Assembly (NCBI RefSeq): GCF_036687315.1
Contig: NZ_CP144683.1
Location: forward strand, 2,736,001-2,800,000
Direction of reading: 5' to 3'
Length of the DNA stretch: 64,000 nt
Source of the DNA: Sphingopyxis sp. TUF1
GTDB taxonomy: Bacteria > Pseudomonadota > Alphaproteobacteria > Sphingomonadales > Sphingomonadaceae
A program made the translations under genes and the position numbers. Each line of letters begins with the position of its first letter. Position 1 is the stretch's first letter. A model generated the notes under the pieces. The model saw only the letters and a program-made list of their open reading frames with translations. It ran no database searches and was not told where the DNA came from. Of the stretch, positions 1-9,073 are shown one piece after another.

Positions 1-2
1 CC

Positions 3-893
3 GCGCGCGGGCCGAAGAAACGGCGCAAGGTGCAAACCTCGCGCCTCAACGCGATCATCAACGCGCTGCCGATCAGTCCGCAGCGACTGCAAAAGATTGC
101 CAACTGGACGGTCGCCATCAGCCTGTTCGCGGTGGCGGGTCTGGCGGCGCACGCAACGGGCGTGACTGCGAAGATCCACGAGGAATATGCGCAGGCGGTC
201 GGTCGCGCGGGGTTTCAGGTCAAAAAGGTCGAGGTTGTCGGCGCCGACCGGATCGACCGGCTGAAAGTCTATGACATCGCGCTCGCGCAGAAGGACCGCT
301 CGATGGCGGCGGTCGATCTGGAAGATGTGCGCGGCGACCTGATGCAATATGGCTGGATCAAGGATGCGCGCGTGTCGCGGCGCCTGCCCGACACGCTGGT
401 GGTCGATATCGTAGAACGCACCCCCGCCGCGATCTGGCAGCACAATAATCGCCTGTCGTTGATCGACGAAAAGGGCGTGGTGCTCGAACCCGTCACTGTC
501 GCGACGATGCCCGACTTGCCGCTGGTGATCGGGCCCAAGGCGAACCAGCGCTCGCAGGATTTGGCGCGTCTCTTATCCGAAGCAAGCAGCCTCAAGGAAT
601 TGCTCGCGGGCGCGACGTGGGTGGGCAACCGCCGCTGGGATTTGCGCTTCCGCAGCGGCGAGACGCTGTCGCTGCCCGAAGGCGAGGAGGCGGCGAAGGC
701 GGCACTCGCCAAATTCGCGCATATGGACGGCGCCAACCGCCTGCTCGGCCGCGGCATCCTTCGCTTCGACATGCGCGATCCCGCGCGTTTCGTGCTGCGC
801 CTGCCGCACGAGGGGCAGGTCGCGCCCGCGAAGCTCGACGACGCGCGCGCGGCGGTGGACGCGGTCGCCGTCAGCCAGTCGAACGAGGGATAA
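3..893 (+). CDS. ftsQ: Cell division protein FtsQ (5' end outside window)
   Basis: FtsQ is the bitopic inner-membrane divisome protein that links early and late division proteins in the periplasm. The reading frame is open to the left edge. It shows a basic cytoplasmic stretch (PKKRRK), one membrane segment about 25 residues after the GTG at 30 (AISLFAVAGLAAHATGV), then a POTRA-like region (VKKVEVVGADRI...) and the FtsQ beta domain with the motif DARVSRRLPDTLVVDIVER. The true start lies upstream of the window because the basic N-terminus reads through the first bases; an internal GTG at 30 is possible but less likely. It is followed 3 bp later by ftsA, the usual order in the dcw cluster. Confidence 0.93.
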   Translation, partial: ARGPKKRRKVQTSRLNAIINALPISPQRLQKIANWTVAISLFAVAGLAAHATGVTAKIHEEYAQAVGRAGFQVKKVEVVGADRIDRLKVYDIALAQKDRSMAAVDLEDVRGDLMQYGWIKDARVSRRLPDTLVVDIVERTPAAIWQHNNRLSLIDEKGVVLEPVTVATMPDLPLVIGPKANQRSQDLARLLSEASSLKELLAGATWVGNRRWDLRFRSGETLSLPEGEEAAKAALAKFAHMDGANRLLGRGILRFDMRDPARFVLRLPHEGQVAPAKLDDARAAVDAVAVSQSNEG

Positions 894-896
894 AAG

Positions 897-2153
897 ATGG
901 CGCCGCCGCGGATCGAAAAGATCATCACCGCACTCGATGTCGGGTCGTGGAAGGTCTGCGCGCTGATCGCGGGGCAGACCGCCGACGGCCAGCTGCATGT
1001 GCTTGGTACCGGCCAGCGCGAGAGCCGCGGCGTCCAGCGCGGCTATGTCGCCGACATGGAGCAGACCGAGCATGTCGTGCGCGAGGCGATCGAGCAGGCC
1101 GAACGCATCGCGGGCCTCAACATCGATGACGTCTGGGTCGCTTTTTCGGCGGGCAGCCTTTTGAGCGACGTCGCGCCGATCGAAAGCGAGCTGGGCGGGC
1201 ATCGCATCGAACAGGAGGACATTGACGACCTGCTCGCTGCGGGCCGCGCGGGGATCGATCCCGAAGGCCGCATGATCCTCCATGCGCAGCCCGCGCTCTA
1301 CACGCTCGACGGGCTGACCGGGGTCAAGAACCCGATCGGCCTCCACGCCGACCGGCTGGGCGTCGATATTCACATCATCATGGCCGACGGCGCGCCCGTG
1401 CGTAATCTTGAGTCGGCGGTGCGGCAGGCGCATCTCGACGTCAACGCGGTCGTTGCCTCACCGATCGCGGCGGGGCTCGCCTGCCTTTCGGACGAGGAGC
1501 GCGACCTGGGTGTTGCGCTCGTCGAGCTCGGCGCCGCGGTGACGACCGTCTCGCTCTATGCCGGCGGGATGCTCGTCGAAATGGCGTCGCTGCCCTTCGG
1601 CGCCAGCGACATTACCGACGACATCGCCTCGGCCTTTGGCATCCGGCGCAGCCAGGCGCAGCGGCTCCAGAGCTTTTATGGCTCAGCCTCCGCCAGTCCG
1701 CGCGACAATAACGAGATTATTGAGCTGGAACCCGGCGCCCCCGCGGGCGGCGATTCACCGCGGATCACGCGCGCGCAGCTTGTGTCGGTGATCCGCCAGC
1801 GGCTCGACGCGATGATGGGGGAGATCGGCCGGACGCTCAAAGACCTGCATTTCGTAGGTCCGATCGGGCGTCAGGTGGTGCTCGTCGGCGGCGGCGCCGA
1901 CCTTAAAGGCATCGCCGACTATACGCAGAGCGCGCTGGGCCGCGCTGCGCGCGTCGGGCGGCCGCGCGGCTTGCACGGCCTGCCCGATGCGCACAGCGGC
2001 CCCGCTTTCGCGACGCTCGCGGGTCTGGTTCTCTATGCCGCGTCGGACCCTGTCGACCTGCGCGATCTGCCGATGATGGCGCAGGACGTGTACAAGCCGG
2101 CGGGCACATCGATCCTGCATCGGTTGATGGCGGCGCTGAAAAGCAGTTTTTGA
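897..2153 (+). CDS. ftsA: Cell division protein FtsA
   Basis: FtsA is an actin-like ATPase that anchors FtsZ filaments to the inner membrane and recruits later division proteins. The 418-residue product has the N-terminal phosphate-1 motif ALDVGSWKVCALI, the SHS2/1C insertion around residues 85-170, and the phosphate-2/adenosine region (VVLVGGGADLKGI) near residue 325. The C-terminus ends in a short amphipathic, basic helix (ILHRLMAALKSSF), which matches the membrane-targeting sequence of the family. The length is normal. It lies directly downstream of ftsQ and upstream of ftsZ. A 152-bp gap before ftsZ leaves room for an ftsZ promoter. Confidence 0.97.
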   Translation: MAPPRIEKIITALDVGSWKVCALIAGQTADGQLHVLGTGQRESRGVQRGYVADMEQTEHVVREAIEQAERIAGLNIDDVWVAFSAGSLLSDVAPIESELGGHRIEQEDIDDLLAAGRAGIDPEGRMILHAQPALYTLDGLTGVKNPIGLHADRLGVDIHIIMADGAPVRNLESAVRQAHLDVNAVVASPIAAGLACLSDEERDLGVALVELGAAVTTVSLYAGGMLVEMASLPFGASDITDDIASAFGIRRSQAQRLQSFYGSASASPRDNNEIIELEPGAPAGGDSPRITRAQLVSVIRQRLDAMMGEIGRTLKDLHFVGPIGRQVVLVGGGADLKGIADYTQSALGRAARVGRPRGLHGLPDAHSGPAFATLAGLVLYAASDPVDLRDLPMMAQDVYKPAGTSILHRLMAALKSSF

Positions 2154-2305
2154 TGTATACGCGACGAAAAGGTTAATTTTTTGGATGATTCCGGCGTCAC
2201 AATAGTGCAATGCGGTGACAGGAAACCGGGCGGACGGACTACCGCCCGACCGGGTCGCAAGGTTGGGGAAGCGGCACCTGTCCGCCGCTGCAGGGAGACA
2301 TTTTG

Positions 2306-3745
2306 ATGAGCATCAACATTGGCCCGCCGCAGGTCGACGAGCTGAAGCCGCGGATCGCGGTGATCGGCGTCGGTGGCGCGGGCGGCAATGCCATCGCCAA
2401 TATGATCGCCGCGCGCGTCGAAGGCGTCGATTTCATCGTCGCCAACACCGACGCGCAGGCGCTGAACGCATCGCCCGCCGAACGGCGCATTCAGCTGGGG
2501 ACGCAGATCACCCAGGGGCTGGGCGCGGGTTCGCGGCCCGAGGTCGGACGTGCGGCGGCCGAGGAAAGCATCGCGCAGGTCGAAGAGGCGCTGAACGGCG
2601 CGCATATGTGCTTCGTCGCGGCCGGCATGGGCGGCGGCACCGGCACCGGCGCGGCGCCCGTGATCGCCAAGGCGGCGCGCGACCGCGGCATCCTGACCGT
2701 CGGCGTTGTGACCAAGCCCTTCATGTTCGAAGGCGCGCGGCGGATGCGCTCGGCCGATGCGGGGATCGCGGAGCTTCAGGACCATGTCGACACGCTGATC
2801 GTCATTCCGAACCAGAATCTGTTCCTTGTCGCGAACCCGAACACGACTTTCAAAGAAGCCTTCACCATGGCGGATGAAGTGCTCCAGCAGGGCGTGCGCG
2901 GCATCACCGACCTGATGGTCATGCCCGGCCTCATCAACCTCGACTTTGCCGACGTGCGCAGCGTGATGCGCGAAATGGGCAAGGCGATGATGGGCACCGG
3001 CGAAGCCGAAGGCGACGGCCGCGCGCTGGAAGCGGCGCAGAAAGCGATCGCCAACCCGCTGCTCGACGGCGTGTCGATGGCGGGCGCGAAGGGCGTCATC
3101 ATTTCGATCACCGGCGGCGAGGACATGCGCCTGATGGAAGTCGACGAGGCCGCGAACCATATCCGCGAGCTGGTCGATCCCGACGCGAACATCATTTGGG
3201 GCAGCGCGTTCAACGACAGCCTCGACGGCAAGATCCGCGTCTCGGTCGTCGCGACCGGCATCGACGGGACGGGCGAACAGTCGCAGGCCGCTCCGGCGAC
3301 GCGCAGCTTCTCCTTCGCCCCGGCCCGCGCCGCGGCGCCCGCACCGGTGGCTGAGGACGTCGTCGAACCCGCGGTACAGGAAGAGCCTGTCGCCGAAGCG
3401 CCGCCGGTGGCGCAGGACGTTGACCCGACGCCCGGTTTCTCGCTGGGCGATGCGGCCGAACCTGTGGCGGCTGCTCCCGCCGAGGAAGAGCCGATGGAAT
3501 TGTCGCAGGTCGCCGCGACCTATGACGACACCGCCGACGAACTTGTGCTCGATGCCCCGGCGGCGCCGACGCCTGCTCCTGGTCCAGTTCCGGCCGAACC
3601 GGCCGCGCGTCCGGTTAGCGGCGGTACATTGTTCGAGCGTATGTCGCGCCTGTCGCGCGGTGCGAATACACCGGGCGAGGGCGATGGCGGCACGGACGAT
3701 GCGGTCGATATTCCGCGTTTCCTGGGGCGGCAGAACAACCAGTAA
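2306..3745 (+). CDS. ftsZ: Cell division protein FtsZ, with extended C-terminal linker
   Basis: FtsZ is the tubulin-like GTPase that forms the Z ring. I use the ATG at 2306 (MSINIGPPQ) because AGGGAG lies at 2292-2297, 8 bases upstream; a TTG one codon earlier is unlikely. The 479-residue product has the tubulin signature GGGTGTG at 109-115, the GTP-binding N-terminus [13 protein letters not shown] at 17-29 and the T7 synergy loop INLDFADV. Residues from about 320 to 465 form a Pro/Ala/Glu-rich disordered linker, longer than in E. coli (383 aa in total). The conserved C-terminal peptide DIPRFLGRQ closes the protein and should bind FtsA/ZipA-type partners. Confidence 0.98.
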   Translation: MSINIGPPQVDELKPRIAVIGVGGAGGNAIANMIAARVEGVDFIVANTDAQALNASPAERRIQLGTQITQGLGAGSRPEVGRAAAEESIAQVEEALNGAHMCFVAAGMGGGTGTGAAPVIAKAARDRGILTVGVVTKPFMFEGARRMRSADAGIAELQDHVDTLIVIPNQNLFLVANPNTTFKEAFTMADEVLQQGVRGITDLMVMPGLINLDFADVRSVMREMGKAMMGTGEAEGDGRALEAAQKAIANPLLDGVSMAGAKGVIISITGGEDMRLMEVDEAANHIRELVDPDANIIWGSAFNDSLDGKIRVSVVATGIDGTGEQSQAAPATRSFSFAPARAAAPAPVAEDVVEPAVQEEPVAEAPPVAQDVDPTPGFSLGDAAEPVAAAPAEEEPMELSQVAATYDDTADELVLDAPAAPTPAPGPVPAEPAARPVSGGTLFERMSRLSRGANTPGEGDGGTDDAVDIPRFLGRQNNQ

Positions 3746-3774
3746 CAGGGCTTTCGGACGGCCGACCGCCGGAC

Positions 3775-5406
3775 ATGGCAGGCCGGAAACGGGATGATTT
3801 GCCCATGCGGCAAGCGAAATTGACGGCGAAGCCCGCGCGCGCACGGCGTTACGTGGGCGCGTTCGCTGCGCTGTTGCTGGGGACGATCAGCGGTCCCGCG
3901 GTGCAGGCGATGCAGGCGGCGGCGCCCGACGCGGCAACGCGCGCGGCCATGGAGAAGCGCACCGCGGCGCGCACGCTCTTATCGTCGTCGCTCGCGCGCC
4001 TTGCGTCGAACGCCAACGATACTTCCGCGCTACTCGACGCCGGGCGCGCGTCGATCGAGCTCGAGGATTATCGCGCTGCGCTCAGCTTTCTTACCCGTGC
4101 CGAGCAGGCGAGCCCGCGCGACGGTGCGGTCAAGGCGGCGCTCGGTTCGGCGATGGTGCATATGGAGAACCCGACGCGCGCGCTCGATTATTTCGGCGAG
4201 GCGCAGTTGCTGGGCGCGCAGGAACGGTTTTTTCTGGCCGATCGGGGTCTCGCGCGCGATCTGCTGGGACAGCAGGATGCGGCACAGCGCGATTATCAGG
4301 TTGCGCTGACGATCACTCCCAACGACGAGCTGACGCGTCGGTACGCCCTGTCGCTGGGCATCAGCGGCCAGCCCGATCGGGCCATTCAGCTGCTGACGCC
4401 GCAACTGCGTGCACAGGATCGCAGCGCATGGCGCCTTCGCGCAATGATCCTCGCGATGAACGGCCGCGATCAGGAAGCAAGCGATATCGTCAACGCCACG
4501 ATGCCTGCACCGATGGCCGCGAACATCCTGCCTTATCTGACGCAGATGGACCGGCTCAACCCCGCGCAAAAGGCGGCGGCGGCGCATTTCGGTCGTTTCC
4601 CGAGCAGTCAGCCCGCCGCGGCGCAGCGGCTCGTGCAGGTCGCTGCCGCAACACCAAAACCTGCGCCGACGCCTCCCCCGGTTCGGAGTGCGCCAACTCC
4701 CGCGCCCGCGGCCGCCAAGCCTGTCCCCAAGCCGACGCCGCCGCCCGCCGCATTGCCGCCCGCTCGCCCCCGCATTGAAACGCCCCCGCCCGCACCGACT
4801 CCGCCAGCTGCTGTGGTGAAAGAGCCGATCGGTCCGGGCTTTTCGATCGCCGACGTCAAGCCGGCGCCGACGGCCTCCGCTACGGCCGCAGCGCCCGCGG
4901 CTGCCTCGCCGCCGCTCGCTTCGCTTGCCGACATCGTCGGATCGATCGAGATTCCTGCCGAAGAGCTGGCACCTTCTGACGGTGCGATCGGCGCCGACAC
5001 GCTTGCGAAACTGCTCGAAGACAAGCGCAAGGCCGAAGCCGCCGAAGCGGCGAAGCGTGCCAAGGACGAAGCTGCCGCGAAGGCAAAGGCCGAAGCCGAT
5101 GCCAAGGCCAAGGAAGAGGCGGCGAAGAAAAAGGCGTATCCCGCGCGCATCTGGGTCCAGATCGCGACCGGCGCTAATATAAAGGCGCTTGCCTTCGATT
5201 ATAACCGCTTCGCGAAGCGCAACGCCGCGCTGTTCAAGGGCAAGACGGGCGCGACGGCCGAATGGGGCCAGACCCGGCGGCTGCTGGTTGGTCCGTTCGC
5301 GAACCGCAAGGCGGCGCAGGACTGGCTTGCCGACTATAAGAAGGCCGAAGGCGACGGATTCCTCTTCAACAGCGAGGTCGGCGAGATCGTCGAACCGATC
5401 AAGTGA
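3775..5406 (+). CDS. TPR and SPOR domain envelope protein
   Basis: The 543-residue protein starts with a basic region and a hydrophobic signal (YVGAFAALLLGTISGPAVQA), so it is probably exported. Residues about 40-260 look like tetratricopeptide repeats (AALSFLTRAEQASPRDGAVKAALGSAM). A Pro/Ala linker follows (about 280-375), then an Ala/Lys/Glu-rich helix (about 410-455). The last ~85 residues are a SPOR domain (ARIWVQIATGANIKALAFDY ... WGQTRRLLVGPFANRKAAQDWL), which binds denuded septal peptidoglycan. Its position just after ftsZ fits a septal role, but that is inference. An in-frame ATG at 3805 (MRQAKLTAK) would give a more typical signal peptide and may be the true start. The stop overlaps the next gene by 4 bp. 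Confidence 0.85.
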   Translation: MAGRKRDDLPMRQAKLTAKPARARRYVGAFAALLLGTISGPAVQAMQAAAPDAATRAAMEKRTAARTLLSSSLARLASNANDTSALLDAGRASIELEDYRAALSFLTRAEQASPRDGAVKAALGSAMVHMENPTRALDYFGEAQLLGAQERFFLADRGLARDLLGQQDAAQRDYQVALTITPNDELTRRYALSLGISGQPDRAIQLLTPQLRAQDRSAWRLRAMILAMNGRDQEASDIVNATMPAPMAANILPYLTQMDRLNPAQKAAAAHFGRFPSSQPAAAQRLVQVAAATPKPAPTPPPVRSAPTPAPAAAKPVPKPTPPPAALPPARPRIETPPPAPTPPAAVVKEPIGPGFSIADVKPAPTASATAAAPAAASPPLASLADIVGSIEIPAEELAPSDGAIGADTLAKLLEDKRKAEAAEAAKRAKDEAAAKAKAEADAKAKEEAAKKKAYPARIWVQIATGANIKALAFDYNRFAKRNAALFKGKTGATAEWGQTRRLLVGPFANRKAAQDWLADYKKAEGDGFLFNSEVGEIVEPIK

Positions 5407-6575
5407 GCGTCGCGCGCTGCGCCAGCGACCCGGCGCAGAGCCGCGGGCGGCGCCATCTGGAATCGGGCCGCGTCGTACGCGGGCCGCGCGATGCGTTCCA
5501 GCGCGACCGCGACCGCATCATTCACTCGATCGCCTTCCGTCGCCTGCGCCACAAGACGCAGGTCTTTATCGCCCCCGACGGCGATCACTATCGCGTCCGC
5601 CTGACCCACAGTATCGAGGTGGCGCAGATCGGCCGCGGCATCGCCCGCGCGTTGGGGCTCAACGAGGATCTGACCGAAGCCTTGTGTCTGGCGCACGACA
5701 TCGGCCATCCGCCGTTCGGCCATGCGGGCGAGGATGCGCTGAAGGCCGCGATGCGGGGGCATGGCGGCTTCGATCATAACGGGCATACGCTGCGCACGCT
5801 GGCGTGCCTCGAATGCCCCTATCCGATGTTCGACGGGCTCAATCTGTCGTGGGAAACGCTCGAGGGGCTGGCGAAGCACAATGGTCCGGTAAAGCATCCC
5901 GGCTGGGCGCTGGCGGCGATCGACGCCGATTTTACACTCGAACTGCTCAGCCATGCGAGCCTCGAGGCGCAGGTTGCGGCGGTCGCGGACGACATCGCCT
6001 ATGACAATCACGACATCGACGATGGCCTGCGCGCCGGGCTGCTCGATCTCGACCAGCTGATGGAACAACCTTTCGTCGCCGCCAATTACCGCGCGGTCGA
6101 GGCGCGCTTTCCCGGTGCGCCGCGCGAGCGGTTGCTGCGCGAGCTCGTGCGCGATCAGATCGGCGTGATGGTCAACGACGTGATCGCGGCGACGACGGCC
6201 AATGTTGCCGACGCGGGCGTCGCCAGCGCCGACGACGTGCGCGCCGCGGGCCGCACGCTTGGCGGCTTTTCGCCGGGACTTGCCGCCGCCGAGCGCGATC
6301 TCAAGCGTTTTATGTACAAAAACCTCTATCACCATCCCGAACAGCTTGCCGCCGCCGAAGCCGCGAACAAGGTGGTGGGCGATCTTTTCGCCGCCTACGC
6401 CGCCGACCCGCGGCTGATGGGCGAGGATTGGGCTGCGCGCCTGCCCGGCGAAGAATGCGCGACACACCGGCACATCGGCGACTATATTGCCGGGATGACC
6501 GATCGCTTTGCCATCGACCGTTACGCCGAAATCTTTGGCCGCGACGCTGTCCCCGCGGCGCTCGCCCATGCCTGA
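5403..6575 (+). CDS. dgt: dGTP triphosphohydrolase-like HD-domain protein
   Basis: The protein belongs to the HD-superfamily dNTP triphosphohydrolases, which cut dGTP (or other dNTPs) to the nucleoside and triphosphate. The 390-residue product has the N-terminal arm FQRDRDRIIHSIAFRRLRHK, the metal-binding histidine in RLTHSIEVAQ and the HD motif LAHDIGHPPFGHAGE, followed by the H/D-rich VADDIAYDNHDIDDG. Length and motifs fit the Dgt-like type 2 subfamily common in alphaproteobacteria; the exact nucleotide preference cannot be told from sequence. The GTG start overlaps the preceding stop (GTGA) and the end overlaps the next gene by 8 bp, so translation is probably coupled. Confidence 0.92.
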   Translation: MSVARCASDPAQSRGRRHLESGRVVRGPRDAFQRDRDRIIHSIAFRRLRHKTQVFIAPDGDHYRVRLTHSIEVAQIGRGIARALGLNEDLTEALCLAHDIGHPPFGHAGEDALKAAMRGHGGFDHNGHTLRTLACLECPYPMFDGLNLSWETLEGLAKHNGPVKHPGWALAAIDADFTLELLSHASLEAQVAAVADDIAYDNHDIDDGLRAGLLDLDQLMEQPFVAANYRAVEARFPGAPRERLLRELVRDQIGVMVNDVIAATTANVADAGVASADDVRAAGRTLGGFSPGLAAAERDLKRFMYKNLYHHPEQLAAAEAANKVVGDLFAAYAADPRLMGEDWAARLPGEECATHRHIGDYIAGMTDRFAIDRYAEIFGRDAVPAALAHA

Positions 6576-7215
6576 CGCGCTGATCGTCGGTGCGACCGGG
6601 ATGGTGGGACGCGCAGTGATCGAACGCTTCGGCGCAGCGCCGCTGACGATCGTCGCGCGTCGGGCGGTCGACGGTCTGGCACCGCATCACAAGCAAGTGG
6701 TCGCGCCGTCCGAACGCTGGGCCGACCTTATCGCTGCCGAAAGACCCGCTGTCCTGATCTGCTGCCTTGGCACGACGATTCGCCAGGCGGGATCGCAGGC
6801 CGCCTTTCGCGCGGTCGACCATGACCTTGTGCTCGCCGCCGCTGAGGGGGCGAAGGCGGGCGCGGCGCGGCATATGATCGCGATCAGCTCGGTCGGCGCG
6901 TCGGCAAAGAGCGGCAATTTCTATCTGCGCACCAAGGGAGAGACCGAGCGCGACCTAATCGCGCTTGGGTTCGACCGGCTCGACCTCCTCCGCCCCGGAC
7001 TGCTTCGCGGCGACCGGCCCGGCCCGCCGCGGCTGGGCGAGGGATTGGCGACGATCGCCGCGCCGCTCACCGACGCGCTGCTTCATGGGTCTTTCCGCCG
7101 CTATCGCTCGATTACAGGCGAACGCGTCGCTGCGGCGATGGTGGCGCTCGCCGCCGAAAACGGGTCGGGCGTGCATATCCACGAAAACGACGCGATCCGC
7201 GCGCTCACCGATTGA
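6568..7215 (+). CDS. NAD(P)-binding Rossmann protein, HTATIP2/atypical SDR type
   Basis: The 215-residue product starts with the dinucleotide-binding motif ALIVGATGMVGRAVIERF (GxxGxxG) and has the downstream landmarks of the small atypical SDR/HTATIP2-like family: CLGTTIRQAG, HMIAISSVGASAKSGNFYLRTKGETERDL (split here for description: ISSVGA, then YLRTKGE) and LLRPGLLRGDR. Such proteins bind NADPH; their substrate is generally unknown. I chose the ATG at 6568 because an upstream in-frame start would lie deep inside the dGTPase gene. The gene overlaps the dGTPase by 8 bp and ends 67 bp before the glycine riboswitch. Confidence 0.82.
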   Translation: MPDALIVGATGMVGRAVIERFGAAPLTIVARRAVDGLAPHHKQVVAPSERWADLIAAERPAVLICCLGTTIRQAGSQAAFRAVDHDLVLAAAEGAKAGAARHMIAISSVGASAKSGNFYLRTKGETERDLIALGFDRLDLLRPGLLRGDRPGPPRLGEGLATIAAPLTDALLHGSFRRYRSITGERVAAAMVALAAENGSGVHIHENDAIRALTD

Positions 7216-7281
7216 CTCCGCACGGGGGCAGCGCCAAGGCTCGGGTGTCTGTCGGGTTCCGCCAAGGGATTCGACCGGCCG

Positions 7282-7479
7282 CGCGGGAGAGCGTGAGGGC
7301 AGGGCAACCGGCGCCTCACCACCGAAGGAGCAACCGCCCCGGAAACTCTCAGGTCAGCAGGACCGCGCAGGCTGGAACGGACACTCTGGAAAGCGTTCCG
7401 GCGGGTTGTCGGAACCACCGAAGGGGTAACTCCGTCGCTCGATGGAGGAAAACTCTCAGGTTCCCGTGACAGAGGGGGC
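7282..7479 (+). promoter_or_regulatory. Tandem glycine riboswitch (two aptamers)
   Basis: Two consecutive glycine aptamers lie in the leader of gcvT. The first (about 7282-7378) contains GGGAGAGC, CACCGAAGGAGCAA (7318-7333) and GGAAACTCTCAGGT (7341-7354). The second (about 7381-7479) contains CACTCTGGAAAGCG, CACCGAAGGGGTAA (7416-7429) and GGAAAACTCTCAGGT (7447-7461), and ends in CCGTGACAGAGGGGG. These are the conserved core sequences of the gcvT class. By family knowledge glycine binding turns on the downstream cleavage operon. The gcvT start is 57 bp after the second aptamer, so the expression platform must lie in that short gap; I see no obvious terminator with a T-run there. Confidence 0.95.
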
Positions 7480-7535
7480 ATGGCGACTGCGCGGCACCGG
7501 GCTGCGCCGCGCCGTGTCAACGACGGGAGTGCGAT

Positions 7536-8660
7536 ATGCACGAGGACGACGAAATTCCGATCGAAACAGCGACGCTGCCGCTCGACGGCTGGCATCGTGC
7601 GCGCGGCGGGCGGATGGTTGAATTTGCAGGTTACTGGATGCCGATCCAGTATGAAGGCATCATGGCCGAACATCTGTGGACGCGCGAGAATGCCGGCCTG
7701 TTCGACGTCAGCCATATGGGGCAGCTCGCGCTGAGCGGCGAAGGCGCCGCCGCGGCGCTCGAAACGCTCGTCCCTGGCGACATTTCGGCGCTGAAACCCG
7801 GGCGTATGCGTTACTCGCTGCTGCTGAACGACGACGGCGGCATCCGCGATGATCTTATGGTCACCAATGAGGGCGACCAGATCGGCATCGTCGTCAATGG
7901 CGCGGTCAAGTGGGACGATATTGCCCATCTGCGCGAAAATCTGCCCGATCATATCACGCTCAATCACAAGGACGATCACGGCTTGCTGGCGTTGCAGGGG
8001 CCCAAGGCTGTGACGGCGCTTTCGCGCCTGGTGCCCGAGGCGGCAGGCCTCGTCTTCATGCAGGCGGCGACGGCGGTCTGGGGCGGCCATGCGATCGGCG
8101 TCAGCCGGTCGGGCTATACCGGCGAGGACGGGTTCGAGATTTCGCTGCCCAACGCGGCGCTGGAAAGCTTCGCCGACGCGCTGTGCGCAATGGAGGAGGT
8201 GAAGCCGATCGGCCTCGGTGCGCGCGACTCGCTGCGGCTCGAAGCGGGGCTGCCGCTTTACGGCCACGATCTCGACGAAACTATTGACCCGGTCGAGGGC
8301 GACCTCGGCTTTGCGATCAGCAAGCGCCGCCGCGAGGAAGGCGGCTTTCCCGGTGCGGCGCGTATCCTCGGTCATCTCGCCGATGGCAGCCCGCGCAAGC
8401 GCGTCGGGCTGCTCGTCGATGGCAAAATGCCGGTGCGTGAGGGCGCCAAATTGTTCGACGGCAATACCGAAATCGGCGTCGTGACGTCGGGCGGCTTCGC
8501 TCCCAGCGTCGGCGCGCCGATCGCCATGGGTTACGTCCCGACGGGGCTGTCCGAGCCGGGCACAGCGGTCGCCGCCGAGGTGCGCGGCAAGCGCGTCGCC
8601 TGCACCGTCACCGCCATGCCATTCATTCCGCACCGCTATGTGCGCAAACAGGGAGCCTGA
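7536..8660 (+). CDS. gcvT: Glycine cleavage system T protein (aminomethyltransferase)
   Basis: GcvT moves the methylene group from the aminomethyl-lipoyl arm of GcvH to tetrahydrofolate and releases ammonia. The 374-residue product has the N-terminal folate-binding fold (MVEFAGYWMPIQYEGI, FDVSHMGQLALSG), the SRSGYTGEDGFEIS segment and the C-terminal GARDSLRLEAGLPLYGHD motif of the family. Its length is typical. A GGGAG lies about 8 bases before the ATG. It is the first gene of the riboswitch-controlled operon and gcvH starts 3 bp after its stop. Confidence 0.97.
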   Translation: MHEDDEIPIETATLPLDGWHRARGGRMVEFAGYWMPIQYEGIMAEHLWTRENAGLFDVSHMGQLALSGEGAAAALETLVPGDISALKPGRMRYSLLLNDDGGIRDDLMVTNEGDQIGIVVNGAVKWDDIAHLRENLPDHITLNHKDDHGLLALQGPKAVTALSRLVPEAAGLVFMQAATAVWGGHAIGVSRSGYTGEDGFEISLPNAALESFADALCAMEEVKPIGLGARDSLRLEAGLPLYGHDLDETIDPVEGDLGFAISKRRREEGGFPGAARILGHLADGSPRKRVGLLVDGKMPVREGAKLFDGNTEIGVVTSGGFAPSVGAPIAMGYVPTGLSEPGTAVAAEVRGKRVACTVTAMPFIPHRYVRKQGA

Positions 8661-8663
8661 TCG

Positions 8664-9035
8664 ATGCCGCGTTATTACACCGAAGAACATGAATGGATTG
8701 ACGTCGACGGCGACGTCGCGACGGTGGGCATCACCGACTTTGCGCAGGGCCAGCTCGGCGACATCGTGTTCGTCGAAGTTCCCGACACCGGCGCCGAACT
8801 CAGCCAGGGCGGCGACGCCGCAGTGGTCGAATCGGTGAAGGCGGCAAGCGACGTCTATGCCCCCGTCGACGGGACGGTGACCGAAGGCAATGCGCAGCTC
8901 GAGGAAGACCCCGCGCTCGTCAATTCAGACCCCGAAGGCGAAGGTTGGTTCTTCCGAATGACGCTCGCCGACAAAGGACAACTCGACGCGCTGATGGACG
9001 CAAAGGCCTATAAGGCCTTCTGCGACGCGCTGTAA
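8664..9035 (+). CDS. gcvH: Glycine cleavage system H protein
   Basis: GcvH is the lipoyl carrier of the glycine cleavage complex. The 123-residue product has the N-terminal EHEW motif, the lipoylation site ESVKAASD with the acceptor lysine at residue 59, and the C-terminal [11 protein letters not shown]. It sits between gcvT and the glycosyltransferase-like gene, with 38 bp to the latter; that gap carries a small hairpin (CCCCTC / GAGGGG, about 9043-9064). Confidence 0.97.
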   Translation: MPRYYTEEHEWIDVDGDVATVGITDFAQGQLGDIVFVEVPDTGAELSQGGDAAVVESVKAASDVYAPVDGTVTEGNAQLEEDPALVNSDPEGEGWFFRMTLADKGQLDALMDAKAYKAFCDAL

Positions 9036-9073
9036 GCGGCCGCCCCTCTCGCGCACGGGAGGGGAAAGGGGAC

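Noticed and set aside
2033..3844. 603-codon open frame on the minus strand opposite ftsZ
   Set aside because: It is a GC-driven antisense shadow; its translation is Arg/Ala/His-rich with no family motifs, while ftsZ is certain.
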